From NCBI GenBank assembly GCA_963836425.1, contig CAWIJJ010000007.1:372001-436000 (forward strand): a DNA stretch of 64,000 bases, written 5' to 3'. Below are positions 7,829 through 17,649 of the stretch, one piece after another. Each line of letters starts with the position of its first letter. The first letter of the stretch is position 1. The notes beneath the pieces were generated by a model. That model saw only the letters and a list, made by a program, of their open reading frames with translations. It ran no database searches and had not been told where the DNA came from. This DNA is from CAWIJJ01 sp963836425. GTDB taxonomy: Bacteria > Acidobacteriota > Terriglobia > Bryobacterales > Bryobacteraceae. Position numbers and translations under genes: made by a program.

Positions 7829-10800
7829 TTGGAACCGCCCTTCAAGCTTTCTCTCGTCTTTTCCTCATTGCTGCTTGCTTCGGTTTCCGCTTTTGGTCAG
7901 TCCGCCGGTGTCGCGGGAATCTCCGGCGTGGTCCGGGATCCTTCGGGAGCGGTGGTCCCAAACGCCAAAGTTGTGATTTCCAGCGAAGGGCGCGGCTTGC
8001 TTCGCACGGTGGAAACCAACGACGCGGGGCTTTTTTCGGCGCCAGCCCTGACGCCGGGTCCGGGGTACGGCGTGTCGGTCTCGGCAGCCGGCTTCGCGGG
8101 CTACGAAGTGAAGGACCTGATTCTTCAAGTGGGTCAAAATCTGGATTTGAGGATCGCCCTGCAGGTTGCAACGGACGCCACGAAGGTCGAAGTGACCGCC
8201 ACGCAGCCGCTGGTGCAGGACACGAAGACGGACGTCTCGGAAGTCGTCGATTCCAAATCCATCCGGGACCTTCCGATTAACGGCCGCCGCGTGGACACAT
8301 TCGTCCTCCTGACACCCGGCGTCAGCAACGATGGGAACTACGGGCTGCTCACCTTCCGCGGGGTGGCAGGCCAGAACGCGTTTCTGGTGGACGGGACCGA
8401 CACCACCGATCAGTTCTACAACGAGAATGCCGGGCGAACGCGTATCGCAGCGCAGATCTCGCAGGACGCGGTCCAGGAATTTCAGGTGGTCTCGTCGAAC
8501 TATTCGGCCGAATACGGCCGCGCCATGGGCGGAATTGTCAATACCGTGACCAGGAGCGGCGGCAACGATGTTCACGGAACAGCCTACACGTTCTATCGCA
8601 GCACAGGATTCAACGCGCGCGACCCCTTTTCCAGTTTCGTGCCCTCGGAAAAGCGCACCCAGACCGGCGGCTCGATCGGCGGGCCGATCCAGCGGGACAG
8701 GCTCTTTTACTTCCTGAATACCGAGGTGACACGGCGCAATTTCCCGGTCTCCTCCAGTTTGAACACGACGGCCGTGGACGCCGCAACGCAGACTTGGAAG
8801 AGCTGCGGCGTCGCCAGTTCCGGCGTGCCTGCCGCGACGGCGGCGCAGTGCAACGCCATCAACGCACTGCTCCCGCGCTTCTACGGCTCGATTCCGCGCC
8901 GGCTGGACCAGGAACTGTACTTCGGAAAGCTGGACTACCATCTCTCCGACCGGAATTCGTTCAGCGCCAGTTTCAATTTCCTGCACGCATTGTCGCCCAA
9001 CGGCATTCAGACGGCCGCTTCACTGACCAACGGGTCGGCGATCACGGGCAACGGCAACGACGCGGTGACTGTGCGCAACGGGAGACTGGTCTGGACCTCC
9101 GTCCCTACCTCGAGTTTCGTAAACGAGTTCCGCTTCGGTCTGGCTACCGACCGGCAGGCCGACGAATTCAACGACTCGCTGCTTGGTAGCGGGCTCGGAT
9201 ACCGCCAGGTTTCGGTGAACGGAACCTCACTCGGACAGGCCAACTATCTGCCCCGCATCGAACCGGCGGAACGGCGCTTTCAATTCCAGGACAACGCGAC
9301 GTGGGTCAAGGGCGCGCACACCATCAAGTTCGGCGCCGATATTGCGACGACTAAAGATTACGTTTATTACATCAGCAATTACTACGGCAGCTACACTTAC
9401 CAGACGGTGAACGCATTCGCCTTGGACTACAGCGGCAAAACAACCGGCGACAAACACTGGCAGAGTTACTCCCAGACATTCGGAGACCCGGTGGTCGACG
9501 ATAGCATCAACGACTACGGCTTCTATCTTCAGGACCAGTGGCGCGCCACCGACAGGCTGACCCTTACCTACGGCGCGCGTTACGAATACGCGCAACTGCC
9601 GCAGCCCAAGGTCTGCAATCAGGACTACCCGGCGACGTGCCACCTTCCATCCTCCCCGACCAACCTCGCACCGCGCCTGGGCCTCACCTACCGGTTGAAC
9701 GATAAAACGGTGTTGCAGGCCGGATTCGGGATGTTTTACGCGCGGTTCGCGTTCGGGACTATCGACAACCTGTTCACTACCGGCAATGGAAACGTGCAGA
9801 CGAGCATTTCCCTTTCCGCAACGCAGAGCGCGCAACTGGCGGCAGGGCCTGTGTTCCCGAACACCCTGTCGGCGCCTCCGGCCGCAGCGAACATCTCCGC
9901 AACGAATCTGCAGATGGTGGATCAGAACCTGAAGACGCCCTACTCGGAACAGGGAAACATCGGGATTCAGCGGCAACTGCCACTTGATTCCGCGCTGACC
10001 GTCTCCTACATCTGGAGCCGCGGCCTTCAGCTTTACGGCGTTCGCGACCTCAACTTCCCCACGGCTACAACCGACTTCACCTACACCATCGCCGACGCGA
10101 ACGGCAGCACGGTGGGAACTTACACCACTCCTGTCTACACGGGGTCACGGCCGGATAAGCGCTACAACACCGTGGCTTACGTCGAGAACGGTATCAACAG
10201 CTATTACAACGGCCTGGCGGTGCAGTTGAACAAGCGTTTTTCCCACGGCTTCCAGGCCCTCGGTTCCTATACGTGGTCGCATGAGATTGATGACGGCCAG
10301 GACTACGGAGGGAGCACCAACAATCTCTGGCTGACAAGTGCCAGTTACTGGCTTTACAACGGCGACTACAAAGCCGACAAGGGAACCGGCAAGCTCGATC
10401 AGCGTCACCGCTTCGTTCTGTCGTGGGTATGGAATCCCACCTTTACGAAGCGTACCGATGCGATCTCTAAATACCTGGTGAACAATTGGCAGCTATCCTC
10501 GATTACCACGCTGCAGAGCGGGCATCCCTACGGCAGCACGACCGTCTACATGACGGACAAGCCGGTTGCGAATATGTTCTCCAGTTTTTCGCTCAACGGC
10601 TCGGGCCTGAGTTCGCGGGTTCCGTGGGTGGGGGTGAACGGCTACTACTACCCGGCGTCCTATCGCTCCGATGCACGCATCAGCAAACTGATACCGATCG
10701 GTGAGAAGTACACCCTCTATCTGAATTTCGAAATGTTCAACGTAGCGAACACCTGGTCGGCCACCAGCTACACCAGCAATCGTGAGTATTCAGAGGCGAA

Positions 10801-10912
10801 GGGCGTGATTACCGCGACGCCGCAGAATCTGTATGTGCCGTCGGCGGCCTACGGATCACCCGATGGAACGCAGGCCCGGCGCACGCAGATCTCGGCGCGC
10901 TTCACGTTTTAA
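7829..10912 (+). CDS. Oar-like TonB-dependent outer-membrane receptor
   Basis: About 1027 residues. A signal peptide (LSLVFSSLLLASVSAFGQ) leads to a carboxypeptidase-regulatory-like domain (about 20-110, with GISGVVRDPSGAVVPNAKV), a plug region (about 120-250, with NGRRVDTFVLLTPGV and AEYGRAMGGIVNTVTRSG) and a long beta-barrel ending in the aromatic-terminated RRTQISARFTF. Such OmpA-related (Oar) receptors are massively expanded in Acidobacteria and import large, mostly unidentified substrates, often glycans or peptides. The start is chosen as TTG 7829, 8 bp after AGGAG (7816-7820); an upstream TTG at 7781 has no ribosome site. It follows a 200-bp gap with a Pho-like repeat. Confidence 0.92.
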   Translation: MEPPFKLSLVFSSLLLASVSAFGQSAGVAGISGVVRDPSGAVVPNAKVVISSEGRGLLRTVETNDAGLFSAPALTPGPGYGVSVSAAGFAGYEVKDLILQVGQNLDLRIALQVATDATKVEVTATQPLVQDTKTDVSEVVDSKSIRDLPINGRRVDTFVLLTPGVSNDGNYGLLTFRGVAGQNAFLVDGTDTTDQFYNENAGRTRIAAQISQDAVQEFQVVSSNYSAEYGRAMGGIVNTVTRSGGNDVHGTAYTFYRSTGFNARDPFSSFVPSEKRTQTGGSIGGPIQRDRLFYFLNTEVTRRNFPVSSSLNTTAVDAATQTWKSCGVASSGVPAATAAQCNAINALLPRFYGSIPRRLDQELYFGKLDYHLSDRNSFSASFNFLHALSPNGIQTAASLTNGSAITGNGNDAVTVRNGRLVWTSVPTSSFVNEFRFGLATDRQADEFNDSLLGSGLGYRQVSVNGTSLGQANYLPRIEPAERRFQFQDNATWVKGAHTIKFGADIATTKDYVYYISNYYGSYTYQTVNAFALDYSGKTTGDKHWQSYSQTFGDPVVDDSINDYGFYLQDQWRATDRLTLTYGARYEYAQLPQPKVCNQDYPATCHLPSSPTNLAPRLGLTYRLNDKTVLQAGFGMFYARFAFGTIDNLFTTGNGNVQTSISLSATQSAQLAAGPVFPNTLSAPPAAANISATNLQMVDQNLKTPYSEQGNIGIQRQLPLDSALTVSYIWSRGLQLYGVRDLNFPTATTDFTYTIADANGSTVGTYTTPVYTGSRPDKRYNTVAYVENGINSYYNGLAVQLNKRFSHGFQALGSYTWSHEIDDGQDYGGSTNNLWLTSASYWLYNGDYKADKGTGKLDQRHRFVLSWVWNPTFTKRTDAISKYLVNNWQLSSITTLQSGHPYGSTTVYMTDKPVANMFSSFSLNGSGLSSRVPWVGVNGYYYPASYRSDARISKLIPIGEKYTLYLNFEMFNVANTWSATSYTSNREYSEAKGVITATPQNLYVPSAAYGSPDGTQARRTQISARFTF

Positions 10913-10913
10913 G

Positions 10914-10940
10914 CGCGGGCCCGGCGCTTCTCCGCCCGCG
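10914..10940 (+). terminator. GC-rich hairpin after TonB receptor gene
   Basis: CGCGGGC (10914-10920) pairs with GCCCGCG (10934-10940), immediately after the stop codon. There is no T-run, so it may be a factor-dependent stop or an mRNA-stabilising hairpin rather than a classic terminator. Confidence 0.4.
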
Positions 10941-11046
10941 GAGGGAAGGAGATTGCGCCGGTGCCGCAGTCACATCGTTTGAAGCATTGCCGGCCGGCCC
11001 TCCACCTTGACCAGTCGTTGGAAACGGTGGTAGGGTGCCGAGTGGC

Positions 11047-12357
11047 ATGCTGTTAAACGTGTGCATCAAAATGCCGGTCCTTCTGCTAGCGCTCGCGGGT
11101 TTGTCCGCGGGGGCGTCCGAGGGAGGCGCCCTGGCAGGGAACAGGCCAAGGGTGATCGTCAGTTCGGATATCGGCGGAACCGATCCTGACGACCAGCAAT
11201 CCATGGTTCATCTGTTGCTGTATGCCGACGTGCTGGATATCGAAGGGCTTGTTTCTTCGCCCTACGGTCCGGGACGCAAAAAGCACATCCTCGAAGTGAT
11301 CGACGCCTACGCCAGGGACTATCCCAACCTCAGGACTTACTCGCCGAGGTATCCTACTCCGGACGCATTGCGCGCCATCTCCAGGCAGGGCGCCATTGAA
11401 GGTGCGGGTTACGCGGGTTTCGCCGGTCCCACCGAAGGTTCGGAGTGGATCGTGAAGTGTGGGCGCCGCGCCGACCCGCGTCCTCTGTACGTGCTGGTTT
11501 GGGGCGGGATCGACGACCTTGCCCAGGCGCTCCACGATGCCCCCGATATTCTGCCTAAGCTGCGGGTCTATTTTATTGGCGGACCGAACAAGATGTGGAG
11601 CGTGAATGCGTACAACTACATCGAGGAGCACCACCCAAAGCTCTGGATGATTGAGGCGAACGCCACCTACCGCGGTTGGTTCGTGGGCGGAAATCAGGCG
11701 GGGGAGTGGGGGAACAGTGCCTTCGTCGCTGCTCATCTCGCCGGGCATGGATCGCTTGGCGATTACTTCTCCGCGCTGCTCAAGGGTGTCATGAAGATGG
11801 GTGACAGCCCCTCGGTCGGCTATCTGCTGCATGGTGCGCCCGATGATCCCTCCGCCGGCGGATGGGGCGGAAGGTTCGCTCGAATGTGGGACGGGCGCAA
11901 AACCGTGTTCACGCGCCTCACCGGCGAGGCCGACACAGCCGAAGTTTTTGGCGTGGTGGAGTTCTCTCTCGCTCTGCCGGCCGGGATGACTGCGAGCCAC
12001 ACCGCGCGTGTTTCATTCGACGGCCGCATTCCTGTGGTAGCCCGGAATGACGGGCGGACGCTGCGCTTTCGCTTTTCGCCGCGCGATGCCAAAGTGTGGC
12101 CGTACACGATCTCCAGCGATTTTCCGGGCCTGGACGGCCGCTCAGGGAAGTTTACGGCCGCGCCGCCGCCTGCGTCGCGCACGAGCCGTGCTTCCGCCAT
12201 TCACCTTAACTGGTGGATCGACGATCCGGATCCTGCCGCCTCGGAAGGCGTACACCCCGGCGCACGCCACGTGAACCGCTGGCGTGAGGAGTTTCTGCGC
12301 GATTTCGCGTCGCGCATGACACACTGCCTGACGCAGAATCCCCCCAACGACAAGTGA
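11047..12357 (+). CDS. Secreted nucleoside-hydrolase-like (DUF1593/Sde182-type) protein
   Basis: 436 residues with an N-terminal signal peptide (MPVLLLALAGLSAG) and the core RVIVSSDIGGTDPDDQQSMV, the Asp-rich loop of nucleoside-hydrolase-like folds. YVLVWGGIDDLAQAL and a C-terminal beta-rich region (about 300-400, containing ARVSFDGRIPVVARNDG) match the DUF1593 / cellulose-binding Sde182-like family, whose members occur in polysaccharide-utilisation settings. The actual substrate is unknown. GGTGGTAGGG ends about 11 bp before the ATG at 11047; a GTG at 11035 is directly against that purine tract and is less likely. It stands alone on the + strand after the receptor gene. Confidence 0.8.
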   Translation: MLLNVCIKMPVLLLALAGLSAGASEGGALAGNRPRVIVSSDIGGTDPDDQQSMVHLLLYADVLDIEGLVSSPYGPGRKKHILEVIDAYARDYPNLRTYSPRYPTPDALRAISRQGAIEGAGYAGFAGPTEGSEWIVKCGRRADPRPLYVLVWGGIDDLAQALHDAPDILPKLRVYFIGGPNKMWSVNAYNYIEEHHPKLWMIEANATYRGWFVGGNQAGEWGNSAFVAAHLAGHGSLGDYFSALLKGVMKMGDSPSVGYLLHGAPDDPSAGGWGGRFARMWDGRKTVFTRLTGEADTAEVFGVVEFSLALPAGMTASHTARVSFDGRIPVVARNDGRTLRFRFSPRDAKVWPYTISSDFPGLDGRSGKFTAAPPPASRTSRASAIHLNWWIDDPDPAASEGVHPGARHVNRWREEFLRDFASRMTHCLTQNPPNDK

Positions 12358-12689
12358 GTCAATGAAACGCCTGCTCTTTTTGCTCGCCGTCGCCCGGCGT
12401 CTGCGGCAGTTCCACCATGAGCGCGCAGCGATTTGTTTTTCCTGCCGAGGACTCGATGAAGTTCCGAACGCGCAGTCGCGAACGGAGTTGCTGGCGGCAA
12501 TTACGAAGCCGGGGCACGACCGCGTCACTGCGGCTCCGCGCTGATGACTACCGTTCCGGTGGACCGCATCACAGGGACGTGATGGATCCAGCGTCGTCAG
12601 TGAGAGAACAAAGGAACGAAAACGAGTTCCACCAGAATCGGAAACCAATTCAACGGAATCCGTCAGATAGCCACAATGTGGCCTTCTCG
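12358..12689. other. Intergenic region with a possible decayed + strand gene
   Basis: 332 bp between two convergent genes. An ATG at 12362 opens a signal-peptide-like start (MKRLLFLLAVA) that loses sense after about 12 codons. From about 12417 another frame reads on as SAQRFVFPAEDSMKF and then becomes Arg/Ser rich. This could be a frameshifted remnant of a small secreted protein; no family is recognised. No clear terminator is seen. Confidence 0.3.
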
Positions 12690-14279
12690 CTAAGCAACAT
12701 AACAATTAGCCAGCGGTGCTAAGTCACTTAGCGACCTATTTACTGGTCGGCATCCATGACCTGTCATGGCCTCATTGGAGTCGCCACAAGCGAATCTCGG
12801 TGGACCCTCCTGCCGTGCCAGGAGTGCGGCTGGGCTGAAGGGCTTCACAATATAGTCGTCGGCTCCGTTAGCAAATGCACGAAGTACTTCCTCCTGTCCA
12901 CGGCTGGCCAGAAGGATGATGTGGAGGAGGGGATCCAGGGCGCGGAGCCTGGAAAGAAGATCGAGTCCCTCTGTAGCCATCTGGAGGTCGATAACCACCG
13001 CATCGAACACGTCGGAACGGATGCTCGCAAGCACGTCGGACTCGCATGTTGCGGTGATCGCGTCAACCCCGTCGTCTGCCAGCGCGGCCTGAAGCCGGTT
13101 CAGAACTGTCGCATCGGGGTCGGCTAGCAGAACCGTGCGACGGGCAGGACGGACGAATGCTTTGGGAGCGTCCGCGACGCGGCGAGGTGGCTTCCTGCAA
13201 CTCAGCGTGAGAAACGCCCTCATCCAAGCTTCTTCGAGGTGCCACGGGTCGATGAGCAATCCGCTAGCGCCGTCTCGTATGGCGCCGTCAAGGGCGGTCA
13301 GGTTCTCGGGATCCCCCACCAGGATCAGAGGCTTCGCTCCGCCGGCGCCGGGAACCCGCAGCCAGGGCGTGTTCATGGTCTCATCGCGCACACACACCAT
13401 GATCAAGTCTGCGTCGGCATAGGTGGGCGAATCGGGACCGTCAGCCGCGGACAGCCGGAATGGATGAGCGTGAGCGGACGCGAGCGAGGCGGAGAGGCGG
13501 TCGGCAATCGCATCGGTGAACCCGGCCAGCGCGATGCGGCGCCCTGAAAGCGTCTCACGCACCTTCGCTGGTACGTCGATGTGGAGACCGTGCGGGGCGT
13601 CCGAGAAGGCATACAAGAGAGCTGTCAGTGACTCCCGAACCTGAGCGTTGTCGAGAGGCTGCTCCTTCAGCGCCAGTTCAGTCTCGCGTGCCAGTTCCGA
13701 GATGCGGGTGTAGCCAAAGAGTCCCGCGGCACCAATCCACTGATGTGCCGTCCGTCTTGCGGACTCCGGTTCGAGAGCAAATGGCAGGCAAGCCAGGAGT
13801 TCCTGCGATCGTTCGAGCCCCTCGGCAAGAAAACGGCGGCGCAGTGCCTCGATCTCTGAATCGCCGGCGGCGAATCCGCGAGGGGGGGCGCTCGGGGTCT
13901 GGGGTGCACGTTTCGATAAATATTCCCGAAGACGGAGCGGTAACTTCCTGGTGTCGATCGGCTTGGTGATGTAGCCGTCGCAACCGCTCTCCAGTGCCAG
14001 TTGCTCGTCACCCCTCATCGCATAGGCGGTCAGGGCCACAATCACAATGTCTCGATTGGCGGGATCGGATTTAACGCGCCGCGTTAACTCCAGACCGTCC
14101 ATCCCAGGCAACTGGATGTCAATTAACATCAGGTTCGGGCGATAGTCGGCGAGAATCGAGAGCGCCTCTTCGGCGTCGCCGGCGGTTCGGATGGTGTACC
14201 CCTCTTGAAGGAGCAGAACTTGAGTCAGCCGTAAATTGATCGGATTGTCTTCGACTAAGAGCACTTGTTCCGCGGACAT
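12690..14279 (-). CDS. Multi-receiver response regulator with HPt domain
   Basis: 529 residues. Domain order: an intact receiver (about 1-125; VEDN pair, LMLIDIQLPGMDGLEL with acceptor Asp, ITKPID Lys); an HPt-like helical domain (about 140-235) with the histidine motif RRTAHQWIGAAGLFGY; a degenerate third region (about 240-365) resembling a receiver without the acceptor; and a second intact receiver (about 395-515; DAVVIDLQMATEGLDLL, DDYIVKPFSP). No DNA-binding domain is present, so it looks like a phosphorelay hub feeding on hybrid kinases such as the one at 36208. The start is ATG 14279. The C-terminal 25 residues after ARQ look non-conserved. Confidence 0.85.
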   Translation of the reverse strand: MSAEQVLLVEDNPINLRLTQVLLLQEGYTIRTAGDAEEALSILADYRPNLMLIDIQLPGMDGLELTRRVKSDPANRDIVIVALTAYAMRGDEQLALESGCDGYITKPIDTRKLPLRLREYLSKRAPQTPSAPPRGFAAGDSEIEALRRRFLAEGLERSQELLACLPFALEPESARRTAHQWIGAAGLFGYTRISELARETELALKEQPLDNAQVRESLTALLYAFSDAPHGLHIDVPAKVRETLSGRRIALAGFTDAIADRLSASLASAHAHPFRLSAADGPDSPTYADADLIMVCVRDETMNTPWLRVPGAGGAKPLILVGDPENLTALDGAIRDGASGLLIDPWHLEEAWMRAFLTLSCRKPPRRVADAPKAFVRPARRTVLLADPDATVLNRLQAALADDGVDAITATCESDVLASIRSDVFDAVVIDLQMATEGLDLLSRLRALDPLLHIILLASRGQEEVLRAFANGADDYIVKPFSPAALLARQEGPPRFACGDSNEAMTGHGCRPVNRSLSDLAPLANCYVA

Positions 14280-14512
14280 GACAGCTACCTCAGCTTTCTA
14301 TCGAAGTGTTGCATTTTCCTTCGCCTATAAGACCCGAACCTCCGGCCGCTCGCAAGCGGGATTGTGTCGTGAACCGGCCGGCAGCAGTTAATTAGTTCGA
14401 CAAGCATCATTCAATCTCCAGCAAAATACATTTTCCCCGGCAAGGACCCCTTGATTCAGTTCGGTCAACCTCGATCTGTTGGCGACACCACAGAGCTTAC
14501 GGGGAGGGGTGG

Positions 14513-14644
14513 ATGCGTCACAAGAACCATAACCAAAGTGATGTACCGAATCCTGCTCAAACGATAGCGTTGATCCGCTCGTTTCCCGACGCAGCGGGCC
14601 TTTCGCACTTCTCCCACGGCCCCTGGGCTGGGAAAGTACGGTAG
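14513..14644 (+). CDS. Possible small peptide gene (43 aa)
   Basis: The ATG at 14513 is preceded by GGGGAGGGGTGG, the strongest Shine-Dalgarno-like tract in this gap. The frame encodes 43 residues rich in His, Asn, Pro and Ser at the N-terminus (MRHKNHNQSDVPNPAQ) and ending in GPWAGKVR, then TAG. There is no membrane segment or signal peptide and no recognised family. It may be chance; the ribosome site is the only positive evidence. Confidence 0.25.
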   Translation: MRHKNHNQSDVPNPAQTIALIRSFPDAAGLSHFSHGPWAGKVR

Positions 14645-14768
14645 CGCCCGAAGGCTGCTCCCGTTGCGTATCCTGTTCGATTCCCGGTCTACCGTGCGGT
14701 CGCGCGGCTCAAATTACTTACTTTGGTCAATATATGAATAATATCCTGCGGCCGACAAGTACATATGG

Positions 14769-14795
14769 GAATCGGAGTACCACATTTTCCGATTC
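14769..14795. promoter_or_regulatory. Inverted repeat upstream of membrane kinase
   Basis: GAATCGGA (14769-14776) is followed 11 bp later by its exact complement TCCGATTC (14788-14795). It is 145 bp before the kinase start. It may be an operator or an RNA hairpin; there is no T-run. Confidence 0.35.
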
Positions 14796-14939
14796 AGGTC
14801 GCCACGCTCTTGATTGTTGGCGGGCGTCCGCATAACACTCTTATATGGCCACGCGGTACATGAACGGCTTCCTTCCGAATACCGGGCGCGTAGTCAGCGC
14901 CAAAAAAAATGATAGCCAAGAGAGAGGATAGTTAGGAAG

Positions 14940-16670
14940 ATGTCCCGAACCGCAAGGTCTTTCATTGCGCTCGTGACTATTGCCGGAATCCTGCTCGCCG
15001 CCGTGACTCTGGCCCAGGCGGAATGGCGATCCGGGCAGAACGCCCAGTTCATTCTCTACATGGTTCTGGCCGCCCTCACATCGGGGATGAAGGTCAGGTT
15101 GCCGGGAGTGCACGGGACCTTGTCCGTGAATTTCATTTTCATCCTGCTCAGCGCCGTGGAACTGCCAAATGCCGGCACATTGCTCATTTGTTGTACCGCC
15201 ACACTGGCCCAGTGTTTGCTGGCTGCGAAGGTCCGGCCGACCGTCAGCAAACTCGCCTTTAACCTCGGCAACGCCGTATTGGGCGGGGTTGTTTGCAGCT
15301 CAGTCTACGACTCCTCCGTGATCCGGATGATCAACGACAGCCTTCCCGTGCTGCTTTTTGCGGCGTCGCTTAGTTATTTCCTGGTCAACACTTCGATCGT
15401 TGCCGCCATCATCGCACTGACAGAAGCCAAGCCAGTCCTGAAGGTTTGGCGGGAGAATTTCTTGTGGACGGGTCCGCAGTACATTTGTGGAGCCGCCGTG
15501 GTCGGAGCCATGCACGTCTGCAACTCCCGCTTTGGGTGGGAGTATGCCGCTCTTGCCTTTCCTGCTATCTATCTACTTGACCGTTCATATCGTGTGTACC
15601 TGAGCCGGCTTCAAGAGGAGAAGGACCATGCCAAGGATAATGAGGAGGCCTATGCGCGATTGGCTGAGGCGCAGCAAGGTCTCATGGCCCTGTCGCGGGA
15701 AGCTGGAATGGCCGAGGTCGCTTCCGGCGTCCTGCATAACGTCGGGAACGTTCTCAACAGCGTCAATGTCTCCGCCACTCTCGTCGACCAGATGATCCGG
15801 GAGTCGCGCGTCACTAACCTGGTCGAATTGGCCCGCACACTGCAAGAGCACTCCAACGACTTGCCCGGTTTCCTCACGTCGGACCCGAAAGGGCAGCGCG
15901 TCGTCCCGTACCTCGCAAAACTTGCCGTCCGGCTCGAAGAAGAGCGTCAGTTCATGCTGCAGGAGTTGAAGTCCCTTACGGCGCACATTGGGCACATCAA
16001 GGAAATCGTGGCGATGCAGCAGAGCTACGGCAAGGTCTCCGGCCTTGTCGAAGCCGTCTCACTCGCGGGTCTCGTCGAGGACGCGATCAGCATCGCCGAA
16101 CCCGGACTCAAGCGGCGCGGCATTCATCTGGCACGCGATCACGAGGCGATGGCCCCCTTGGCTGTTGACAGGCACCGCGTCCTGCAGATTCTGCTGAATC
16201 TGCTGCGTAACGCCGGAGACGCGATTGAAGAGGCTGGAAAGCCGGAAAAGGTGATAAGTACCCGTATTTGCCGGTATGGCGAGGACCGGGTCCGCATAGA
16301 GGTACAGGACAATGGCATTGGCATCCGTCCGGACGCCTTGACGCGGATTTTCGCACACGGGTTCACAACCAAGCAGGACGGCCACGGCTTCGGATTGCAT
16401 TCCGGGGCCTTGGCGGCCAAGCAACTGGGCGGCGCCTTATGGGCTAAGAGCGAGGGACTCGGTATGGGCGCGACCTTCACGTTGGAACTTCCGTTATCCG
16501 CACCCAGTGTGAGCGCGGATGAGTCAGCCCGGTTCGGCGATGCGTCAAAGGCCGATATAGAAGGGCGCGCACACACGGCTATCCAGCCGAGCACAATCCG
16601 CGATCGGTTTCGGATACCGAGCCGGACTGACCCGATCGCGCATTCCTCCGCGGCGCGGACGGGAACGTGA
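14940..16670 (+). CDS. Membrane-bound sensor histidine kinase
   Basis: 576 residues. The N-terminal 210 residues form a multi-pass membrane sensor with motifs KVRLPGVHGTLSVNF, AKVRP and FLWTGPQYICG. The same domain recurs at 46643-49207 and, twice, at 25693-27174. A short coiled coil (about 220-255) leads to the kinase core: H-box GVLHNVGNVLNSVNVSA (about 265-281), N-box LLNLLRNAGDAI, G1 VQDNGIG and G2 HGFGLHSGALAAKQLGG. This is the same kinase subclass as the one disrupted at 30987. It precedes a dipeptide-type ABC operon by 46 bp, suggesting shared regulation. AGGATAGTTAGGAAG lies before the ATG. The last 60 residues are low-complexity and basic. Confidence 0.88.
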   Translation: MSRTARSFIALVTIAGILLAAVTLAQAEWRSGQNAQFILYMVLAALTSGMKVRLPGVHGTLSVNFIFILLSAVELPNAGTLLICCTATLAQCLLAAKVRPTVSKLAFNLGNAVLGGVVCSSVYDSSVIRMINDSLPVLLFAASLSYFLVNTSIVAAIIALTEAKPVLKVWRENFLWTGPQYICGAAVVGAMHVCNSRFGWEYAALAFPAIYLLDRSYRVYLSRLQEEKDHAKDNEEAYARLAEAQQGLMALSREAGMAEVASGVLHNVGNVLNSVNVSATLVDQMIRESRVTNLVELARTLQEHSNDLPGFLTSDPKGQRVVPYLAKLAVRLEEERQFMLQELKSLTAHIGHIKEIVAMQQSYGKVSGLVEAVSLAGLVEDAISIAEPGLKRRGIHLARDHEAMAPLAVDRHRVLQILLNLLRNAGDAIEEAGKPEKVISTRICRYGEDRVRIEVQDNGIGIRPDALTRIFAHGFTTKQDGHGFGLHSGALAAKQLGGALWAKSEGLGMGATFTLELPLSAPSVSADESARFGDASKADIEGRAHTAIQPSTIRDRFRIPSRTDPIAHSSAARTGT

Positions 16671-16716
16671 CGATCGGACGAGCAATCGTGTCTGGAATTG
16701 GCCCTCGATTAATTCG

Positions 16717-17649
16717 ATGAAGCTGCAATTCAGTAGCGCGCCGGCCGTTTCGACGAATGTGCCATTGAGCCGGATGACTCTGCGACACGGTTGCAGAATT
16801 GTTGTTTCCCGAATAGGCACGCTGGTGCTGACGGTGATCCTTGGAGGGCTGTTGACCAGCGTTCTGGTTCGCGTCAGCCCTGGAACCCTGGTCGATGAAC
16901 GTGAGTTGGACGCACGGCTAAGCGAGGCCAGCCGGCGTTTCATCGAACAAGGGCGTTCGGCCAATCGGAACGTCTTGAAGTTCTACGTCAACCGCCTGGA
17001 GCGGATGGTCCTGCACGCGGACCTGGGCGATTCTCCCTCACTGAACCGGCCTATCGCGCAACTGCTTCGCGAGAGACTTCCGGTGACCATCCGGCTAATG
17101 GCTATCGGGATTGCAGGCGGCTGGGCGCTGGCGCTTGCACTGGCCCTGCCCTCGGTGTTGACTCGGTCGCGCTTATTCCATGGGTTGACGGAGTCCTTCC
17201 ACCAGATCCTGCTGTGTCTCCCAGCCGCAGCCATGGCCCTCGTGGTTTTCGATGTGGGTGGTCCGGTTCAGGCGTTGGTGGCCCTGGTTGTCTGCCCCAG
17301 GGTTTTCGAATACGTACGGAACCTGCTCGAAGAGGCCTATGCGCAACCGCACGTCGTGACCGCGCGGGCAAAAGGGATCGGCAGCGCGCGGATCCTGTTT
17401 TGGCACGTGTTGCCTTCGGCCGCGCCACAATTGCTGGCGCTGGCCGGTGTGAGCGTCAGCCTGGCCTTCGGAGCCGCAATTCCTGTCGAGTCCCTGTGCG
17501 ATCTTCCCGGAATCGGTCAGCTGGCCTGGAAGGCGGCCACCGCACGGGATCTGCCGCTTCTGGTGACGATCACTTTCATGGTGATCGTGATGACGCAGAT
17601 CTGCAATACAGTGTCGGACTGGGCCGGATTTCATGGAAGGCAGCCATGA
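16717..17649 (+). CDS. Dipeptide/oligopeptide-type ABC transporter permease (DppB-like)
   Basis: 310 residues, first permease of a peptide/nickel-type ABC importer. A first helix (about 28-52) is followed by a periplasmic segment (about 55-110) and five further helices. The cytoplasmic EAA-type loop that contacts the ATPase is AYAQPHVVTARAKGIG, and PVESLCDLPGIGQLAWKA is typical of DppB/OppB C-termini. The ATG at 16717 has a weak ribosome site; ATG 16774 (MTLRHGCR) is equally possible and matches the length of the paralogue at 43525-44397. It overlaps the next gene by an ATGA junction, so this is an operon of permease, permease, binding protein and ATPase. Confidence 0.88.
   Translation: MKLQFSSAPAVSTNVPLSRMTLRHGCRIVVSRIGTLVLTVILGGLLTSVLVRVSPGTLVDERELDARLSEASRRFIEQGRSANRNVLKFYVNRLERMVLHADLGDSPSLNRPIAQLLRERLPVTIRLMAIGIAGGWALALALALPSVLTRSRLFHGLTESFHQILLCLPAAAMALVVFDVGGPVQALVALVVCPRVFEYVRNLLEEAYAQPHVVTARAKGIGSARILFWHVLPSAAPQLLALAGVSVSLAFGAAIPVESLCDLPGIGQLAWKAATARDLPLLVTITFMVIVMTQICNTVSDWAGFHGRQP

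Larger units (their letters stand above)
14280..14939. other. Long intergenic region upstream of the membrane kinase
   Basis: 660 bp between divergent genes. It contains a 43-codon reading frame with a strong ribosome site (14513-14644) and a perfect 8-bp inverted repeat at 14769-14795, listed separately. The last 250 bases are AT-richer than the surroundings (for example around 14715-14760), suiting promoters. I see no RNA gene. Confidence 0.5.
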
